Shown here piece by piece: positions 27,590-39,251 of a stretch of 64,000 nucleotides of DNA (position 1 is the first letter of the stretch; every line of letters begins with the position of its first letter). The notes beneath the pieces were generated by a model. The model had not been told where the DNA came from. It worked only from the letters and a program-made list of their open reading frames with translations, and searched no databases. The DNA lies in NCBI RefSeq assembly GCF_000365425.1, contig NZ_AQOV01000001.1, positions 2,666,001 through 2,730,000 of the forward strand, read 5' to 3'. Made by a program: the position numbers and the translations under genes. This DNA is from Methylomonas sp. MK1 (GTDB lineage: Bacteria > Pseudomonadota > Gammaproteobacteria > Methylococcales > Methylomonadaceae).

Positions 27590-29022
27590 GGTTTATCCGC
27601 CAATAATTGCCGCAACGCTGACAACCATTGCTTTTTAGGTGAATCCAACATCAAGGTATCCGGCAATTTTACAAGCAGCTCCGCCAATACGCCGGCCGCC
27701 TGTTCCGGCTTGAGGTTTTCCAGCAAGCCCTCGCCATAGGCCAGCAGCCAGGCCAGATGGGCTCGTTCGGACAAAGGTTGCAAGCGGTCCTGTTTCAATA
27801 TTTCCCGCAGCAATCGGCCGCGTTGCAGTTTTTCCTCGACACCGGCTTCTAAACGCGTACCGAAACGGGCGAACAGCTCCAGCTCCAGAAATTGCAAATA
27901 ATCCAGCCGAATATGCGCGGAAGCGGTTTTGATGGCCGGATGCTGCGCCTTGCCGCCGATGCGCGACACCGAACGGCCGATGTCGATGGCCGGCAGCATG
28001 CCCGCCGCGAACAGCTTGCTTTCCAGATAAATCTGGCCGTCGGTGATCGAAATCAGATTGGTGGGAATGTACGCCGACAGCTCGCCCTGGCGGGTTTCGA
28101 TGATAGGCAAGGCGGTCATGCTGCCGCCACCATATGCCGACGACAACACGGTGGAACGCTCCAACAACCGGGAATGCAGATAAAAAATATCGCCCGGATA
28201 CGCTTCGCGGCCCGGTGGCCGTTGCAACAGCAAGGACAGCTCGCGATAGGACTGGGCGTGACGCGTCAGATCGTCGTAGACCACCAACGTGTCGCGGCCC
28301 ATGCGCATCCAGTGCTCGGCAATTGCGCAACCGGCAAATGGCGCCAGGTAGCGAAAACCCGGCAAGGCGTTGGCCTCAGCAACCACCACCACGGTATAGG
28401 CCAGCGCATCGGCCTGGCGCAGCGCTTCTATCGTTCCGGCGACGGAAGAGCGCGGCTGTCCGATCAACACCATCACACACAACACATTACGGCCACGTTG
28501 ATTGAGCACGGCGTCCAGGGCCAGCGCGCTTTTGCCGATGCCGTCGTCACCGATGATCAATTGGCGCTGGCCCTTACCGATCGGAATCAGCGTATCGACA
28601 ATCTTGCAGCCAGTATACAAAGGTTCGGAGACGAAATCGCGCTCGATGATGGGCGGCGCGGCAGCTTCCAATGAGCGAAATTGGCGCAATTCCGGCGGCG
28701 GCAATCCGTCCAGCGGACTGCCAAGCGGATCGACCACCCGCCCCAACAAGGTATCGCCAACGCCAATTTCCAGTTTGCGGCCGATATGCTGCACGGCCAT
28801 GCCGGCGGTGACGCCACGGTTTTGCGACAACAAAATCGCCCCCAGCACTTCCCTGCCCAACTGAAACACCAGACCGGTACTGCCGTCGTCGAAACCGATC
28901 AATTCATCAAGCCGGGCAGTGGGTAAACCGCGTATCCAGGCGATGCCGTCACCGATGCCGGCCACGCAACCGCGCTCGGATAGACGCAGGCCAAATTGGT
29001 AGGCTTTAACCGGCTCAACCAT
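27586..29022 (-). CDS. atpA: N-ATPase subunit alpha
   Basis: 478 residues from the ATG at 29022, which overlaps the atpF stop by 8 bp; a longer frame begins at 29055. The beta-barrel (about 15-90) is followed by the nucleotide-binding core with P-loop [25 protein letters not shown], and [36 protein letters not shown] segments. The protein is a little shorter than housekeeping alpha and has N-ATPase-type divergence. Together with beta it forms the alpha3beta3 head. It lies in the downstream half of the split operon. Confidence 0.88.
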   Translation of the reverse strand: MVEPVKAYQFGLRLSERGCVAGIGDGIAWIRGLPTARLDELIGFDDGSTGLVFQLGREVLGAILLSQNRGVTAGMAVQHIGRKLEIGVGDTLLGRVVDPLGSPLDGLPPPELRQFRSLEAAAPPIIERDFVSEPLYTGCKIVDTLIPIGKGQRQLIIGDDGIGKSALALDAVLNQRGRNVLCVMVLIGQPRSSVAGTIEALRQADALAYTVVVVAEANALPGFRYLAPFAGCAIAEHWMRMGRDTLVVYDDLTRHAQSYRELSLLLQRPPGREAYPGDIFYLHSRLLERSTVLSSAYGGGSMTALPIIETRQGELSAYIPTNLISITDGQIYLESKLFAAGMLPAIDIGRSVSRIGGKAQHPAIKTASAHIRLDYLQFLELELFARFGTRLEAGVEEKLQRGRLLREILKQDRLQPLSERAHLAWLLAYGEGLLENLKPEQAAGVLAELLVKLPDTLMLDSPKKQWLSALRQLLADKP

Positions 29023-29770
29023 GATTGGCTTGGCGCCGGAAAAACGCCAGCTCATCGGCCAGATTAGCGTGCAATTGGCATTCGCCGACTATGGCGCGCA
29101 GGCCGGCAATCAGAGCCGGGTCTTCCTTGAACGTGAGTTGCAAGGTTTGTCCGGCAGCATTCGACAGGGTTTCCGTCACTCGCGCTTGATCGGCTTCGCT
29201 CAACGGGTGCGCGCTAAGCACCTCGACCGCAGAAGCGGCAATCAGCATCGCCGCCGCTTTGCGCAGTGCAGTTTGTTCGCTATCCGGCATGTTAAGCAGA
29301 TCCTGCAAAAATACCTCGACAATAGTCTGCGTCAATTGCGACGAAGCCAGCCGTTGCAACATCGCCGCCGCCTGTCCATAAGCCGCGCCCGCTGCTTCCC
29401 TTATCAAAGCCGCTTCCCGTGCCGCAATCAGCGTCTGGTTGCGGACCCGCAATTTGGCTTCTTCATCGGCTAGGGTTTGTTTCAGATTCTCCGTTGCAGT
29501 ATTGCGCAACTGAGTTAACTCTTCGTCTAGTTGCCGGCGACTGGCTTCTTGTTGTTGATTCCAATCGGTTAGCCGTTGTTCGTATTGTTGGCGCAGGGCT
29601 TCCGCTTCGTTGCGCAACTGTGCGGCCTGCTCGGTTTCATCTTTGATGCGCCGCTGACGGGCATCGAGCATTGCCAGCACCGGGCGATACAGGAAGCGTT
29701 GCAGTATCCACACCAGGACCAGGAAATTGAGGATTTCCAGGATAAAGGTTGTCCAGTCGAATTGCATCAT
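29015..29770 (-). CDS. atpF: N-ATPase peripheral-stalk subunit, b-delta fusion
   Basis: 251 residues. An N-terminal membrane helix (about 8-30, [19 protein letters not shown]) leads into a long charged coiled coil (35-150), as in subunit b. The last ~100 residues ([18 protein letters not shown] and a final [11 protein letters not shown]) look like the delta/OSCP C-terminal domain. N-ATPases lack a separate delta gene, which fits. It is now the first gene of the atpFAG segment, cut off from atpDCQBE by the opposite-strand acyltransferase, so it needs its own promoter in 29771-30037. Confidence 0.82.
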   Translation of the reverse strand: MMQFDWTTFILEILNFLVLVWILQRFLYRPVLAMLDARQRRIKDETEQAAQLRNEAEALRQQYEQRLTDWNQQQEASRRQLDEELTQLRNTATENLKQTLADEEAKLRVRNQTLIAAREAALIREAAGAAYGQAAAMLQRLASSQLTQTIVEVFLQDLLNMPDSEQTALRKAAAMLIAASAVEVLSAHPLSEADQARVTETLSNAAGQTLQLTFKEDPALIAGLRAIVGECQLHANLADELAFFRRQANHG

Positions 29771-30037
29771 GGATGGGTAACCCGTTTTGTTGGATATGAA
29801 CTTGCGGCGTTGTTCCGAAAAAACCGCCGATTTTTTGTTTCTCCGCTATCTTAAACCCCGCAATGGCTTTGATGTCTGAAAATTTAGCCCGCGTAGCTTG
29901 CCATTTAGGCACGTCTTGAGGCTCGAATACTTACGGCTTAGAATACCGCCCGACTTTCCGGATTCGAGCCTGCCCGACCACCTAAGCCAGGGCAAATAAG
30001 ACGGGAAGCCCGAACCAACTCAGCATTTCGTTACCCT

Positions 30038-32146
30038 ATGACCTCTTTGCAAGAACATCTGTCACACCCCAAGTATCGGCCCGATATTGACGGCTTGAGA
30101 GCCATTGCCGTTCTCTCGGTTATCGCCTTTCACGCCTTTCCCAAGAGCTTGCAAGGGGGATTTATAGGTGTAGACATCTTCTTTGTGATTTCAGGTTATC
30201 TCATCTCCACCATCATTTTTCAAAACCTGGAAAAGGGTACATTCAGCTTCACCGAATTTTATGCCCGCCGCGTTAAGCGGATCTTCCCGGCACTGATTCT
30301 GGTCTTAGTTGCGTGTTATGTCTTCGGCTGGTTCGCGCTGTTTGCCGACGAGTACAAGCAGTTGAGCAAGCATATTGCCGCCGGCGCGGGATTCGTTTCC
30401 AACATTGTGCTGTGGAGCGAGGCCGGCTATTTCGACAACTCCGGCGAGACTAAACCGCTGCTGCATTTGTGGAGTTTGGGCATTGAGGAACAGTTTTACA
30501 TCGTCTGGCCCTTGTTGCTTTGGTTTGCCTGGGAGCGGAATTTCAATCTACTGACCATTACGGTTCTGATTGCCATCGTCTCTTTCGGCCTGAATATCAC
30601 AGGCGTCATCGCCCATCCTGTCGCGACGTTTTATTCTCCGCAAACCCGGTTTTGGGAGCTGTTATGCGGTAGTTTGCTGGCTTGGATGACACTCTACAAG
30701 AAGGATTCGTTCTCTTCTATCAAACTGAAGCTCGACGGTTGGCTGGCTTGCGCGGTTTATCGACACTCTCACGCCGCCGACGGCAAGACGCTGGCCAACG
30801 CGCTGTCTATTCTGGGCATATTGCTGCTGGCCTTCGGCTTTTTCATCATCAATAAAGATTTCAATTTCCCTGGCCGTTGGGCGGTGATACCGATGTTGGC
30901 TGCGGTCATGATCATATCGGCCGGACCCAATGCCTGGGTTAATCGCATCGTCTTATCCCACCCGCTAGCGGTATGGTTCGGCTTGATCAGTTTTCCATTG
31001 TATTTGTGGCACTGGCCCCTCCTATCTTTTGCGCAAATCATCGAGACCGAAGTGCCCAGTATGAATATCCGCGCCATTGCAGTGTTGCTGGCCGTGGTAT
31101 TGGCTTGGCTGACCTACAGACTGGTGGAAAAACCGATACGTTTGGGTAGTCACAGCAGAGCCAAGACGGCGGTACTGCTGCTGTTGATGCTCGGTATCGG
31201 CTATGTCGGCTACGCTTCATATTCTCGGGATGGCCTGGAGTTTCGTAAAGCCGATGCGCAAACCAAAACCAAGATGTATGCCGATGTGAACGGCACAGTA
31301 CTCTACAACACACCGGAGGACTGGGTCGATGAGCGCTGTAAGGGGGTATTGGGAGGGGCCAGTTACAATTATTTGATGTGTCGCTTTACCACGGCCACGC
31401 CAAAAACGCTGGTGGTCGGCGATAGTCATGCTGCGCAATTTGTCTACGATTCGATTACCAAAGGCTCGAACGATCTGGCATTGGTAGCCGTCAATGGCTG
31501 CCTGCCGTTTATCGATCTGGTGAGCATTAATCCCACGGAAGAATTTGCAGAAAAATCGACCAGATGCCGGATAGTCGTGCCTATCGTGCTGAAGCTGCTG
31601 AAGGAATTCCCTTCAATTCAGCGCGTGGTGTTTGCGACCAGAGGCGCGATGTACATCGAAGGTTCAGGGTTCGGCAATACCGAAACGAAAAACGTCTATC
31701 GGATTATTAAAAGCCCGGATGATGTATTGGCGGAAAATTACAATCAATTTATTTCCGGCTATGTCGCAACCATCAATGAGATTTTAAAGCTGGGCAAATC
31801 GGTGGTTTTTATTGAAGACGTACCGGAGATTGGGGTAAGTGCTAAAAACTGTGTGGACGAGCGCCCTCTGCGCATTACCGAAAGAGCCCTGCCCGAGTGC
31901 GATGTCTCCAGAAAGTCTTTTGAAGAGCGGAATATAAACTACAGAAGAGCTGTCGATGCTATCGATGCCTCCACGCATAAGCGGATTAAGATTTTTCCCG
32001 CCTACGAATATTTATGCGATGAATCGACTTGCGGCGGCATGCACGATGACATGTCTTATTTTTACGACGACGACCATCTTTCCATGCGCGGCAGTAAGTT
32101 TATTTTCGACAAATTCGCCGAATGGCTGAGCAAAGAGTCCAAGTAA
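30038..32146 (+). CDS. Acyltransferase-3 / SGNH fusion (OafA-like), inserted in the N-ATPase operon
   Basis: 702 residues. The N-terminal acyltransferase-3 domain (about 10-370) begins YRPDIDGLRAIAVLSVIAFHAFP, with the catalytic His in the first helix, then RRVKRIFPA and LWSLGIEEQFYIVWP. About ten membrane helices are visible. The C-terminal periplasmic SGNH domain (about 450-700) has VVGDSHAAQF and a late DDDHLS, its Ser and Asp-His. Such enzymes O-acetylate lipopolysaccharide or exopolysaccharide sugars. The gene lies opposite to, and between, atpE and atpF, and converges with atpE with a 33-bp gap, so it interrupts the operon. Confidence 0.87.
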   Translation: MTSLQEHLSHPKYRPDIDGLRAIAVLSVIAFHAFPKSLQGGFIGVDIFFVISGYLISTIIFQNLEKGTFSFTEFYARRVKRIFPALILVLVACYVFGWFALFADEYKQLSKHIAAGAGFVSNIVLWSEAGYFDNSGETKPLLHLWSLGIEEQFYIVWPLLLWFAWERNFNLLTITVLIAIVSFGLNITGVIAHPVATFYSPQTRFWELLCGSLLAWMTLYKKDSFSSIKLKLDGWLACAVYRHSHAADGKTLANALSILGILLLAFGFFIINKDFNFPGRWAVIPMLAAVMIISAGPNAWVNRIVLSHPLAVWFGLISFPLYLWHWPLLSFAQIIETEVPSMNIRAIAVLLAVVLAWLTYRLVEKPIRLGSHSRAKTAVLLLLMLGIGYVGYASYSRDGLEFRKADAQTKTKMYADVNGTVLYNTPEDWVDERCKGVLGGASYNYLMCRFTTATPKTLVVGDSHAAQFVYDSITKGSNDLALVAVNGCLPFIDLVSINPTEEFAEKSTRCRIVVPIVLKLLKEFPSIQRVVFATRGAMYIEGSGFGNTETKNVYRIIKSPDDVLAENYNQFISGYVATINEILKLGKSVVFIEDVPEIGVSAKNCVDERPLRITERALPECDVSRKSFEERNINYRRAVDAIDASTHKRIKIFPAYEYLCDESTCGGMHDDMSYFYDDDHLSMRGSKFIFDKFAEWLSKESK

Positions 32147-32179
32147 CCGAATGGACCGCTCTATGTAATCTGACGTGGG

Positions 32180-32446
32180 TTATTTTAAAAAATATTCCAA
32201 TAACGGGTTTCTAAACAACACGATCAGGGCCACCACCAAACAATATATCGCCAACGACTCGATCATCGCCAAACCAATGAACAACGTACGGGTGATGGTT
32301 TTTTCGGCTTCCGGCTGACGCGCCAGGGCTTCCAAAGCGGCGGCGATAGCCTTGCCCATTGCCAGGGCCGGCAGCATCGTCCCGAGGGCGATCACCAGAC
32401 CGGCCACGCCGGTGGAAATCATGCTGAATAAATGGATGTCGTTCAT
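32180..32446 (-). CDS. atpE: N-ATPase subunit c (rotor), altered TM1 ion ligand
   Basis: 88 residues, two membrane helices. Helix 2 keeps the ion-carrying E63-S64...Y68 set (MIESLAIY) expected for Na+-binding rings. In helix 1 the position that holds Gln in Na+ rotors (or Glu in many N-ATPases) is M30 in LPALAMGK. The loop ARQPEAE is standard. It starts 2 bp after the atpB stop. The missing ligand could shift selectivity towards H+ or weaken binding (inference). Confidence 0.88.
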   Translation of the reverse strand: MNDIHLFSMISTGVAGLVIALGTMLPALAMGKAIAAALEALARQPEAEKTITRTLFIGLAMIESLAIYCLVVALIVLFRNPLLEYFLK

Positions 32447-32448
32447 GG

Positions 32449-33138
32449 CTATTCCTCGGGAATGGCGGATGGATCGGATTCGCTAGGTTCCAACGCACCG
32501 GCGATGTAAATCAGCGCCAGCATACCAAAGATATAGGCCTGCACCACAGCTTCGATCACGTGCAGCATCAACAAGGGCACCGGCACCAGGAAACCGGCAA
32601 TCAACAGCACCAGCAAGGCCGCCATTTCCAGGCTCATGATGTTGCCGAATAGGCGGATAGCCAAGGCCAGCGTGCGAGTAAATTCGCTGATGATGTGGAA
32701 CGGTAACAGGATGATGCTGGGCTCAGCGTAATGGCGAAAATGCTGCCGCCAGCCGCGATCTCGAATCCCGAACCAGTGCGTGGAACCGAACACCAGCACC
32801 GCCAAAGCGGCGGTGGCGGACAAGTCGCGGGTGGGCGCATGTAGTTCCGGAATTAAACCCACCAGATTGGCGACCAGTACAAACAGCCATAAGCTTGCCA
32901 CGAACGGCAGCACCCGCCGCACCGACACCGCCGGTAACACTTCGGCAATCGCGCCTTCTATGGCCACGACCACCGCTTCGAGGAAATTTCGCAATGAGGA
33001 TGGCTGACGACTGAAGCGCAGCAACAGGGTTAACAGCACAAAGCCCAGCATCACCCCCCAAGTAGTGACTACTGTGTTACTGATCGCCAGTGGGCCGAGT
33101 TGAAAAACAGTGTTGGCGACAGATTCTGAGTTGTTCAT
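32449..33138 (-). CDS. atpB: N-ATPase subunit a
   Basis: 229 residues, about five or six membrane helices. The essential arginine is in [22 protein letters not shown], followed by the paired helix ending in [16 protein letters not shown]. It forms the ion half-channels against the c ring. Its ATG shares an ATGA junction with a short upstream open tail that may be the remnant of atpR (see 33135-33182). Confidence 0.86.
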   Translation of the reverse strand: MNNSESVANTVFQLGPLAISNTVVTTWGVMLGFVLLTLLLRFSRQPSSLRNFLEAVVVAIEGAIAEVLPAVSVRRVLPFVASLWLFVLVANLVGLIPELHAPTRDLSATAALAVLVFGSTHWFGIRDRGWRQHFRHYAEPSIILLPFHIISEFTRTLALAIRLFGNIMSLEMAALLVLLIAGFLVPVPLLMLHVIEAVVQAYIFGMLALIYIAGALEPSESDPSAIPEE

Positions 33139-33182
33139 GTCCGCACCTCGATAAACGTAAGGGCATAGCCGAAAGCCAGCCT
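33135..33182 (-). pseudogene. Possible 3' remnant of atpR
   Basis: The frame ending at 33135 closes with [15 protein letters not shown] and a TGA that overlaps the atpB start (ATGA), the junction expected for atpR-atpB. The tail faintly recalls the hydrophobic C-terminus of AtpR, but upstream the frame turns into unrelated low-quality sequence. Very tentative. Confidence 0.2.
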
Positions 33183-33312
33183 AGATACCCAACATTTTGA
33201 TTTTCTTGGGCTGCGCTCTGCTCTGCCCAAGCTACATTTGACTCTTACGATAGCACTCTTGGAGAGGACATTTGCGCTCCGCCCGGAAAACGGCCGGAGC
33301 ACCAAGATTAAT

Positions 33313-34392
33313 TTATTCGACAGCCAGGTATTGACCAGGAGCCAACGGACTTTCGTAGCGGACGCCTTCCCGGAAAAACTGTTCGGGGTTGGAAGCAATT
33401 TCGCGGGCGGCCAGGAATTGCGCATAGTAGTTGCGGGAAGCAAAACCGAAGGCGGGACCGTCATAAGAGTCTACGATACGCACGAAATCGCTGCCGACTT
33501 GGTTTTGTGCACGCTTCATCCCGCCGATGCCGTGGTTGTATGAAGTCACAGCCGCCGGCCAGTCGCCAAGCTTACCGTAAGCGTAACTCAGGTAACGGGC
33601 CGCGCCGTTGGCGGAGACGAAAGGATCGTAACGTTGATCGACGCGATCGCCACCGGGCATGAAGGTTTTGGCGGCGGCTTTGGTAAACTGCCACATGCCG
33701 ACCGCACCGGCGGAGGATTTTGCGGACGGTTGAAACGAGGATTCTACGTGCGGCAGATAAGCCAAGTCTTCCGGCAAGCCGGCATCGCGGAAGGTTTTTC
33801 TAAACTGCAAATCATAGCGGCCGCTGATCTCCAATCCGCGCTTAAAGCGCTCACGCGTGCCGCGCTGCGAACGCAGTCTGTCGCTAAGGCCAGGCAATAC
33901 GCTGTTAAGTGATCTGCCGTTACTTTCCAGTTTGGCTATCAATTGCCTGTCGTTGGCGTTCAACGCCGCACCGTAACGCACTTTACTTTCCAATTCGGCC
34001 AGTTGCGCTTTCCAGTATTCGCGCCGCTGGCTGATGATGTCTTTTTGCTCTGATGTCAGGCCTTCCCCGACATAGCCCGGCAAGGTCATCACTTCGTAGA
34101 CGACATCCAGATAACGATCATCGTGAAAAGCCACTTCGGAACGTTGCCAGACCGCATAGGTTTTTCGCCAGAAATCCACCGCCGGCTCTAACGCTGCGGG
34201 TTTTGGGAAAGTCCCCGTATAAAACGCTGGTTTATATGGGGTCGGTTGCGATTGATAAGCCGGTCGTTGTTGAGCGATATTCGGCCTAACCGAAACCATT
34301 TTATCTCGCTTTACCGGCGAACTGCTGGTGCAAGCATTGAGTAACAACAAGGCTAATAAGGGAAGAGTTAAACGCAGCAAGGGTGGTTTCAT
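33313..34392 (-). CDS. Lytic transglycosylase lipoprotein (SLT domain)
   Basis: 359 residues. Lipoprotein signal LPLLALLLLNAC (lipobox cysteine about residue 21) anchors it to the outer membrane. The SLT catalytic domain (about 205-330) has the catalytic Glu in LPHVESSFQPSAKSSAGAVGMWQF and later YDPFVSANGAARYLSYAY and AVTSYNHGIGG. It resembles the catalytic part of MltD but lacks LysM repeats. It cleaves peptidoglycan glycan strands. Its place between atpQ and atpB, in the slot of atpR, is unusual; it is co-oriented with the operon and has about 135 bp of upstream non-coding sequence. Confidence 0.85.
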   Translation of the reverse strand: MKPPLLRLTLPLLALLLLNACTSSSPVKRDKMVSVRPNIAQQRPAYQSQPTPYKPAFYTGTFPKPAALEPAVDFWRKTYAVWQRSEVAFHDDRYLDVVYEVMTLPGYVGEGLTSEQKDIISQRREYWKAQLAELESKVRYGAALNANDRQLIAKLESNGRSLNSVLPGLSDRLRSQRGTRERFKRGLEISGRYDLQFRKTFRDAGLPEDLAYLPHVESSFQPSAKSSAGAVGMWQFTKAAAKTFMPGGDRVDQRYDPFVSANGAARYLSYAYGKLGDWPAAVTSYNHGIGGMKRAQNQVGSDFVRIVDSYDGPAFGFASRNYYAQFLAAREIASNPEQFFREGVRYESPLAPGQYLAVE

Positions 34393-34528
34393 TTTGGTCT
34401 GGGTATTGGATGCAACATTGATCGATGTAAAGTTTGCTACGCCGAAGAGTCGTAAAATATTCCTCGTGTATTTTCAACAAATAATAGCGCTCATTTCGAA
34501 TTTTCGTGAAGAATAAATCCGAAAAAAA

Positions 34529-34804
34529 TCAGCTTTTTTCCTGCAAAAATCGAAAAACGTTATAGGCACCAACCACAATACCCAACACAATCAAACTGAC
34601 CGTCCAGCGTACCGAATAACCGACAGCCAAAGTATCCAACCACCGTCCCAAATACGCACCAGCGACGATAGGCACCACAAACAGCAAACCCAGCGTGCCG
34701 CCATAAAACAACATGCCTACCCAAGTCGCTGGACGTCGCGTTTTTTCTTCCAGGCGGCGCAGATCACGGCGGGTGTGTTCGATTAATTTGTTGCGAAAAC
34801 TCAT
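34529..34804 (-). CDS. atpQ: N-ATPase accessory membrane protein AtpQ
   Basis: 91 residues. A charged N-terminal helix (HTRRDLRRLEEK) is followed by two membrane helices (about 28-50 and 63-85). This is the AtpI/AtpZ-like AtpQ protein typical of N-ATPase operons, where it follows the epsilon gene as here (2-bp gap). AtpR, its usual partner, is missing downstream. Confidence 0.8.
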   Translation of the reverse strand: MSFRNKLIEHTRRDLRRLEEKTRRPATWVGMLFYGGTLGLLFVVPIVAGAYLGRWLDTLAVGYSVRWTVSLIVLGIVVGAYNVFRFLQEKS

Positions 34805-34806
34805 GG

Positions 34807-36894
<2,088 letters not shown>

Positions 36895-37113
36895 ATGAAA
36901 CCAAAGGCAACGCAGTTAAGCTTTTGCTCAAGGTGCGGGGATGAAATTCCGCCAGACGAATTGCAATTTTTGCCAAATACTTCGCTATGTGCTTTTTGCT
37001 ACAACACGCAGCTGGAATGCAGGGATATCCATAACTCAAGCACTAAAATATCCCAACCCGTCTTAACCTTAGTCCCGCAAAACCCAAAGGTTCAAGACAG
37101 CAACGCGGCCTAA
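36895..37113 (+). CDS. Small DksA/TraR-type zinc-finger protein
   Basis: 72 residues from an ATG with a strong AGAGGGGG site just upstream. The C4 zinc finger reads C-S-R-C-G-D-E-I-P then C-A-F-C, with PPDELQFLPNTSLC between, the pattern of the DksA/TraR C-terminal finger (CxxCG..I...RL...P....C..C). The DksA coiled-coil with its acidic tip is absent, so it could be a finger-only regulator or a chaperone-like protein. The C-terminal 35 residues are unstructured. Standing alone; role unknown. Confidence 0.65.
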   Translation: MKPKATQLSFCSRCGDEIPPDELQFLPNTSLCAFCYNTQLECRDIHNSSTKISQPVLTLVPQNPKVQDSNAA

Positions 37114-37222
37114 CCGCATCAATCCGGTAGCAAAAGCACTTAAACGCTGGCAGCCACCGGACTGAAAAACTCTATCATCGCTAAACTTTACAAAAAGCAT
37201 CCGGCTACTGCATTCGGGTTGC

Positions 37223-37528
37223 CTACTGTTTTATGTTTTTATAACCTTCCTCACTTTCACGCATGATTTTTTGGCCTTCCTCAACCAGATTGCGGCCTTC
37301 GTCGATCTTTATCTGACCCTCACGTTGCATCACTTGTCCGCGTTCGACCATTTGCTTACCTTCCTGCCAACGGCTACCCAACTGCGCAATGCCCTGACTA
37401 TCCCGCAACATTTGTTCACCGGACAGAATTTTGTCTGCCTGCTTTGTTGGGGCCGCAGGCTCGCTTGCACAACCGGCGACCAGTAAAGTGAAGAGAAGAA
37501 CGGAAGTATTCGGTCTGACTCTGCGCAT
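37223..37528 (-). CDS. Small lipoprotein, helical, unknown function
   Basis: 101 residues. Lipoprotein signal LLFTLLVAGC (lipobox cysteine at residue 20). The mature part (about 35-100) is strongly helical and charged, with glycines spaced roughly every six or seven residues (EGKQMVERGQVMQREGQ and onward), suggesting a coiled coil or periodic helix. No named family recognised. Confidence 0.6.
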   Translation of the reverse strand: MRRVRPNTSVLLFTLLVAGCASEPAAPTKQADKILSGEQMLRDSQGIAQLGSRWQEGKQMVERGQVMQREGQIKIDEGRNLVEEGQKIMRESEEGYKNIKQ

Positions 37529-37629
37529 AAATATGTCCTCTTATGATGCACTGGAAATGATGGGTAGAAATATTGCAAAACACCATGGTATCTGGCAATC
37601 ATTTTTTCAAGTTGGTATCGCGTTTTGGT

Positions 37630-38541
37630 CTAATCGCCGCGTGCGGCTTTAGCTTGCCACTGAAACCACACTCCATAAATGATTAACGCCAATACCAACC
37701 AGCTACTGACCAAAGGGCCCACCACGCCGTCGTAATAGGTGTTGACCAAAAATAGCGAATTGGCTTGCAAATTGACGTTGAACAAATCTCTGCTCACCTT
37801 AATTTGCCACACCCAAGCAGCATGACAACCGATACATAGGCCCAGACTTTGCGGCACCCGGCTTCTAAGGATTGCTAAAAACACCCCAACGACAAATAAA
37901 GCCAGCAAGGCGCTGAGTATCAGCGGATTCAACCAGTTGGCAAAGGCTTCGGCGATTAATTTTAAACCGCTGCCCGGCGTTAAATCGGCGTAAACCAGTT
38001 GCGACTGACTTTTTAAAAAATGTAGCGCCGCATAATAGATTGAGCTGACGGTCACGGCAGCCATAATTGACATTTTCCTGCCTAAAGCACCCAACAGCAG
38101 GCCGCGAAATAACATTTCTTCGCCGAGCGCAATCAGCATCGCAAAAAACAAACCCAATCCGATTTTTTCCGCTATTTTGCCCACTGTCCAATGCCGGGTA
38201 TCGTCCCAGACATGAACATCCAGCCAATACAGCGTCAATAGCACCGGCAGTAAGGTCAATAAGCCCAACGCCAGACCCTGCCCCATTTGTTTGAAAAATA
38301 TCGTTTTGGGCGCGAATCCGAAGTCTGCCCAACTCAATTGCAGGTAGTTCTTTAACGGAAAAATACTCAGCAGTAACAGCGCCAGCGTAATTTTGCTGAT
38401 GGCTTTTGCCAACGGCAAAATATCGCCGGCAAGCCACAGCAAACCGTACCCCAGCATGCTCGCAATCGTGGCAGCAATGACCAATATAAGCAACGGCACC
38501 AATGCATAGACAAACCAGCGGATCAACGAAAATCTCCCCAC
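37630..38541 (-). CDS. CPBP family intramembrane metalloprotease
   Basis: 303 residues, about eight membrane helices. The CPBP (Rce1/Abi-like) signature is GEEMLFRGLLLGALG (the EExxxR motif) with a later YAALHF histidine motif. Such proteases cleave within membranes; the substrate cannot be told. The gene begins 19 bp inside the rsmE 3' end, so translation may be coupled to rsmE. Confidence 0.82.
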   Translation of the reverse strand: MGRFSLIRWFVYALVPLLILVIAATIASMLGYGLLWLAGDILPLAKAISKITLALLLLSIFPLKNYLQLSWADFGFAPKTIFFKQMGQGLALGLLTLLPVLLTLYWLDVHVWDDTRHWTVGKIAEKIGLGLFFAMLIALGEEMLFRGLLLGALGRKMSIMAAVTVSSIYYAALHFLKSQSQLVYADLTPGSGLKLIAEAFANWLNPLILSALLALFVVGVFLAILRSRVPQSLGLCIGCHAAWVWQIKVSRDLFNVNLQANSLFLVNTYYDGVVGPLVSSWLVLALIIYGVWFQWQAKAARGD

Positions 38542-39251
38542 AAGGTTTGCACAGCGGTCAATGCCGATAACACCGCGGTCTCGGTACGCAATATCCGGGC
38601 ACCCATTCGAACCGGCACGAATCCTGCTGCCTTGGCAATTTGTCGTTCTTGCTCGCTAAAGCCGCCTTCGGGTCCGGAGAGCAAGGTAACACGGGAGTTT
38701 TCCGGTTTCAGGTCCGCAAGGGATTGCTCGGCATAGGGATCGAGAAACACGCTTAATCCTTGCTGCCCGCTCACCCAATCGCCTAAATTCACAATCTCGC
38801 CAATTGACGGACAGTAAGTTCTTCCGGATTGTTCGGCCGCGTGCTGGACAATATGCTGCCAATGTAGGAGACGTTGCTGTTTTTTATCGTCGTTGAATTT
38901 GATCACGCAACGCTCGGTTACCAAGGGTGTCAATTGCGTCACACCTAGTTCAACGGCTTTTTGTACCGCCCAGTCCATCCGATCACCGCGAGAAATGCCC
39001 AAACCCAGATTGATCGCCAGAGGGGATTCGACATTACGCTCAACGAACTGCTCGATTTCGACGCGAACAGTCTTACGGCTGACTTCGCTGAAACGGCACA
39101 GGTATTCGCCGCCTTCCCCGTTGAACAATACGATGCTCTGGTCCTGCTTTAAACGCAGGACACTGCGCACATAATGGGCCGCGTCTTCATCCAGTTCAAT
39201 GCGCCCGCCAACATTTAGCGGTGCGACAACATATAAACGAGAAACCCGCAT
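38523..39251 (-). CDS. rsmE: 16S rRNA m3U1498 methyltransferase RsmE
   Basis: 242 residues from the ATG at 39251 (MRVSRLYV), which overlaps the bioA stop (TAATG); the longer frame from 39284 is unlikely. An N-terminal PUA-like domain (about 1-70) precedes a SPOUT methyltransferase domain with LLSGPEGGFSEQE and RILRTETAVLSAL forming the knot. It methylates N3 of U1498 of 16S rRNA with S-adenosylmethionine. Confidence 0.92.
   Translation of the reverse strand: MRVSRLYVVAPLNVGGRIELDEDAAHYVRSVLRLKQDQSIVLFNGEGGEYLCRFSEVSRKTVRVEIEQFVERNVESPLAINLGLGISRGDRMDWAVQKAVELGVTQLTPLVTERCVIKFNDDKKQQRLLHWQHIVQHAAEQSGRTYCPSIGEIVNLGDWVSGQQGLSVFLDPYAEQSLADLKPENSRVTLLSGPEGGFSEQERQIAKAAGFVPVRMGARILRTETAVLSALTAVQTLWGDFR

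Noticed and set aside
32147..32179. Acyltransferase as part of a mobile element
   Set aside because: No transposase, terminal inverted repeats or target duplications are visible at its edges; how it arrived cannot be told from this sequence.
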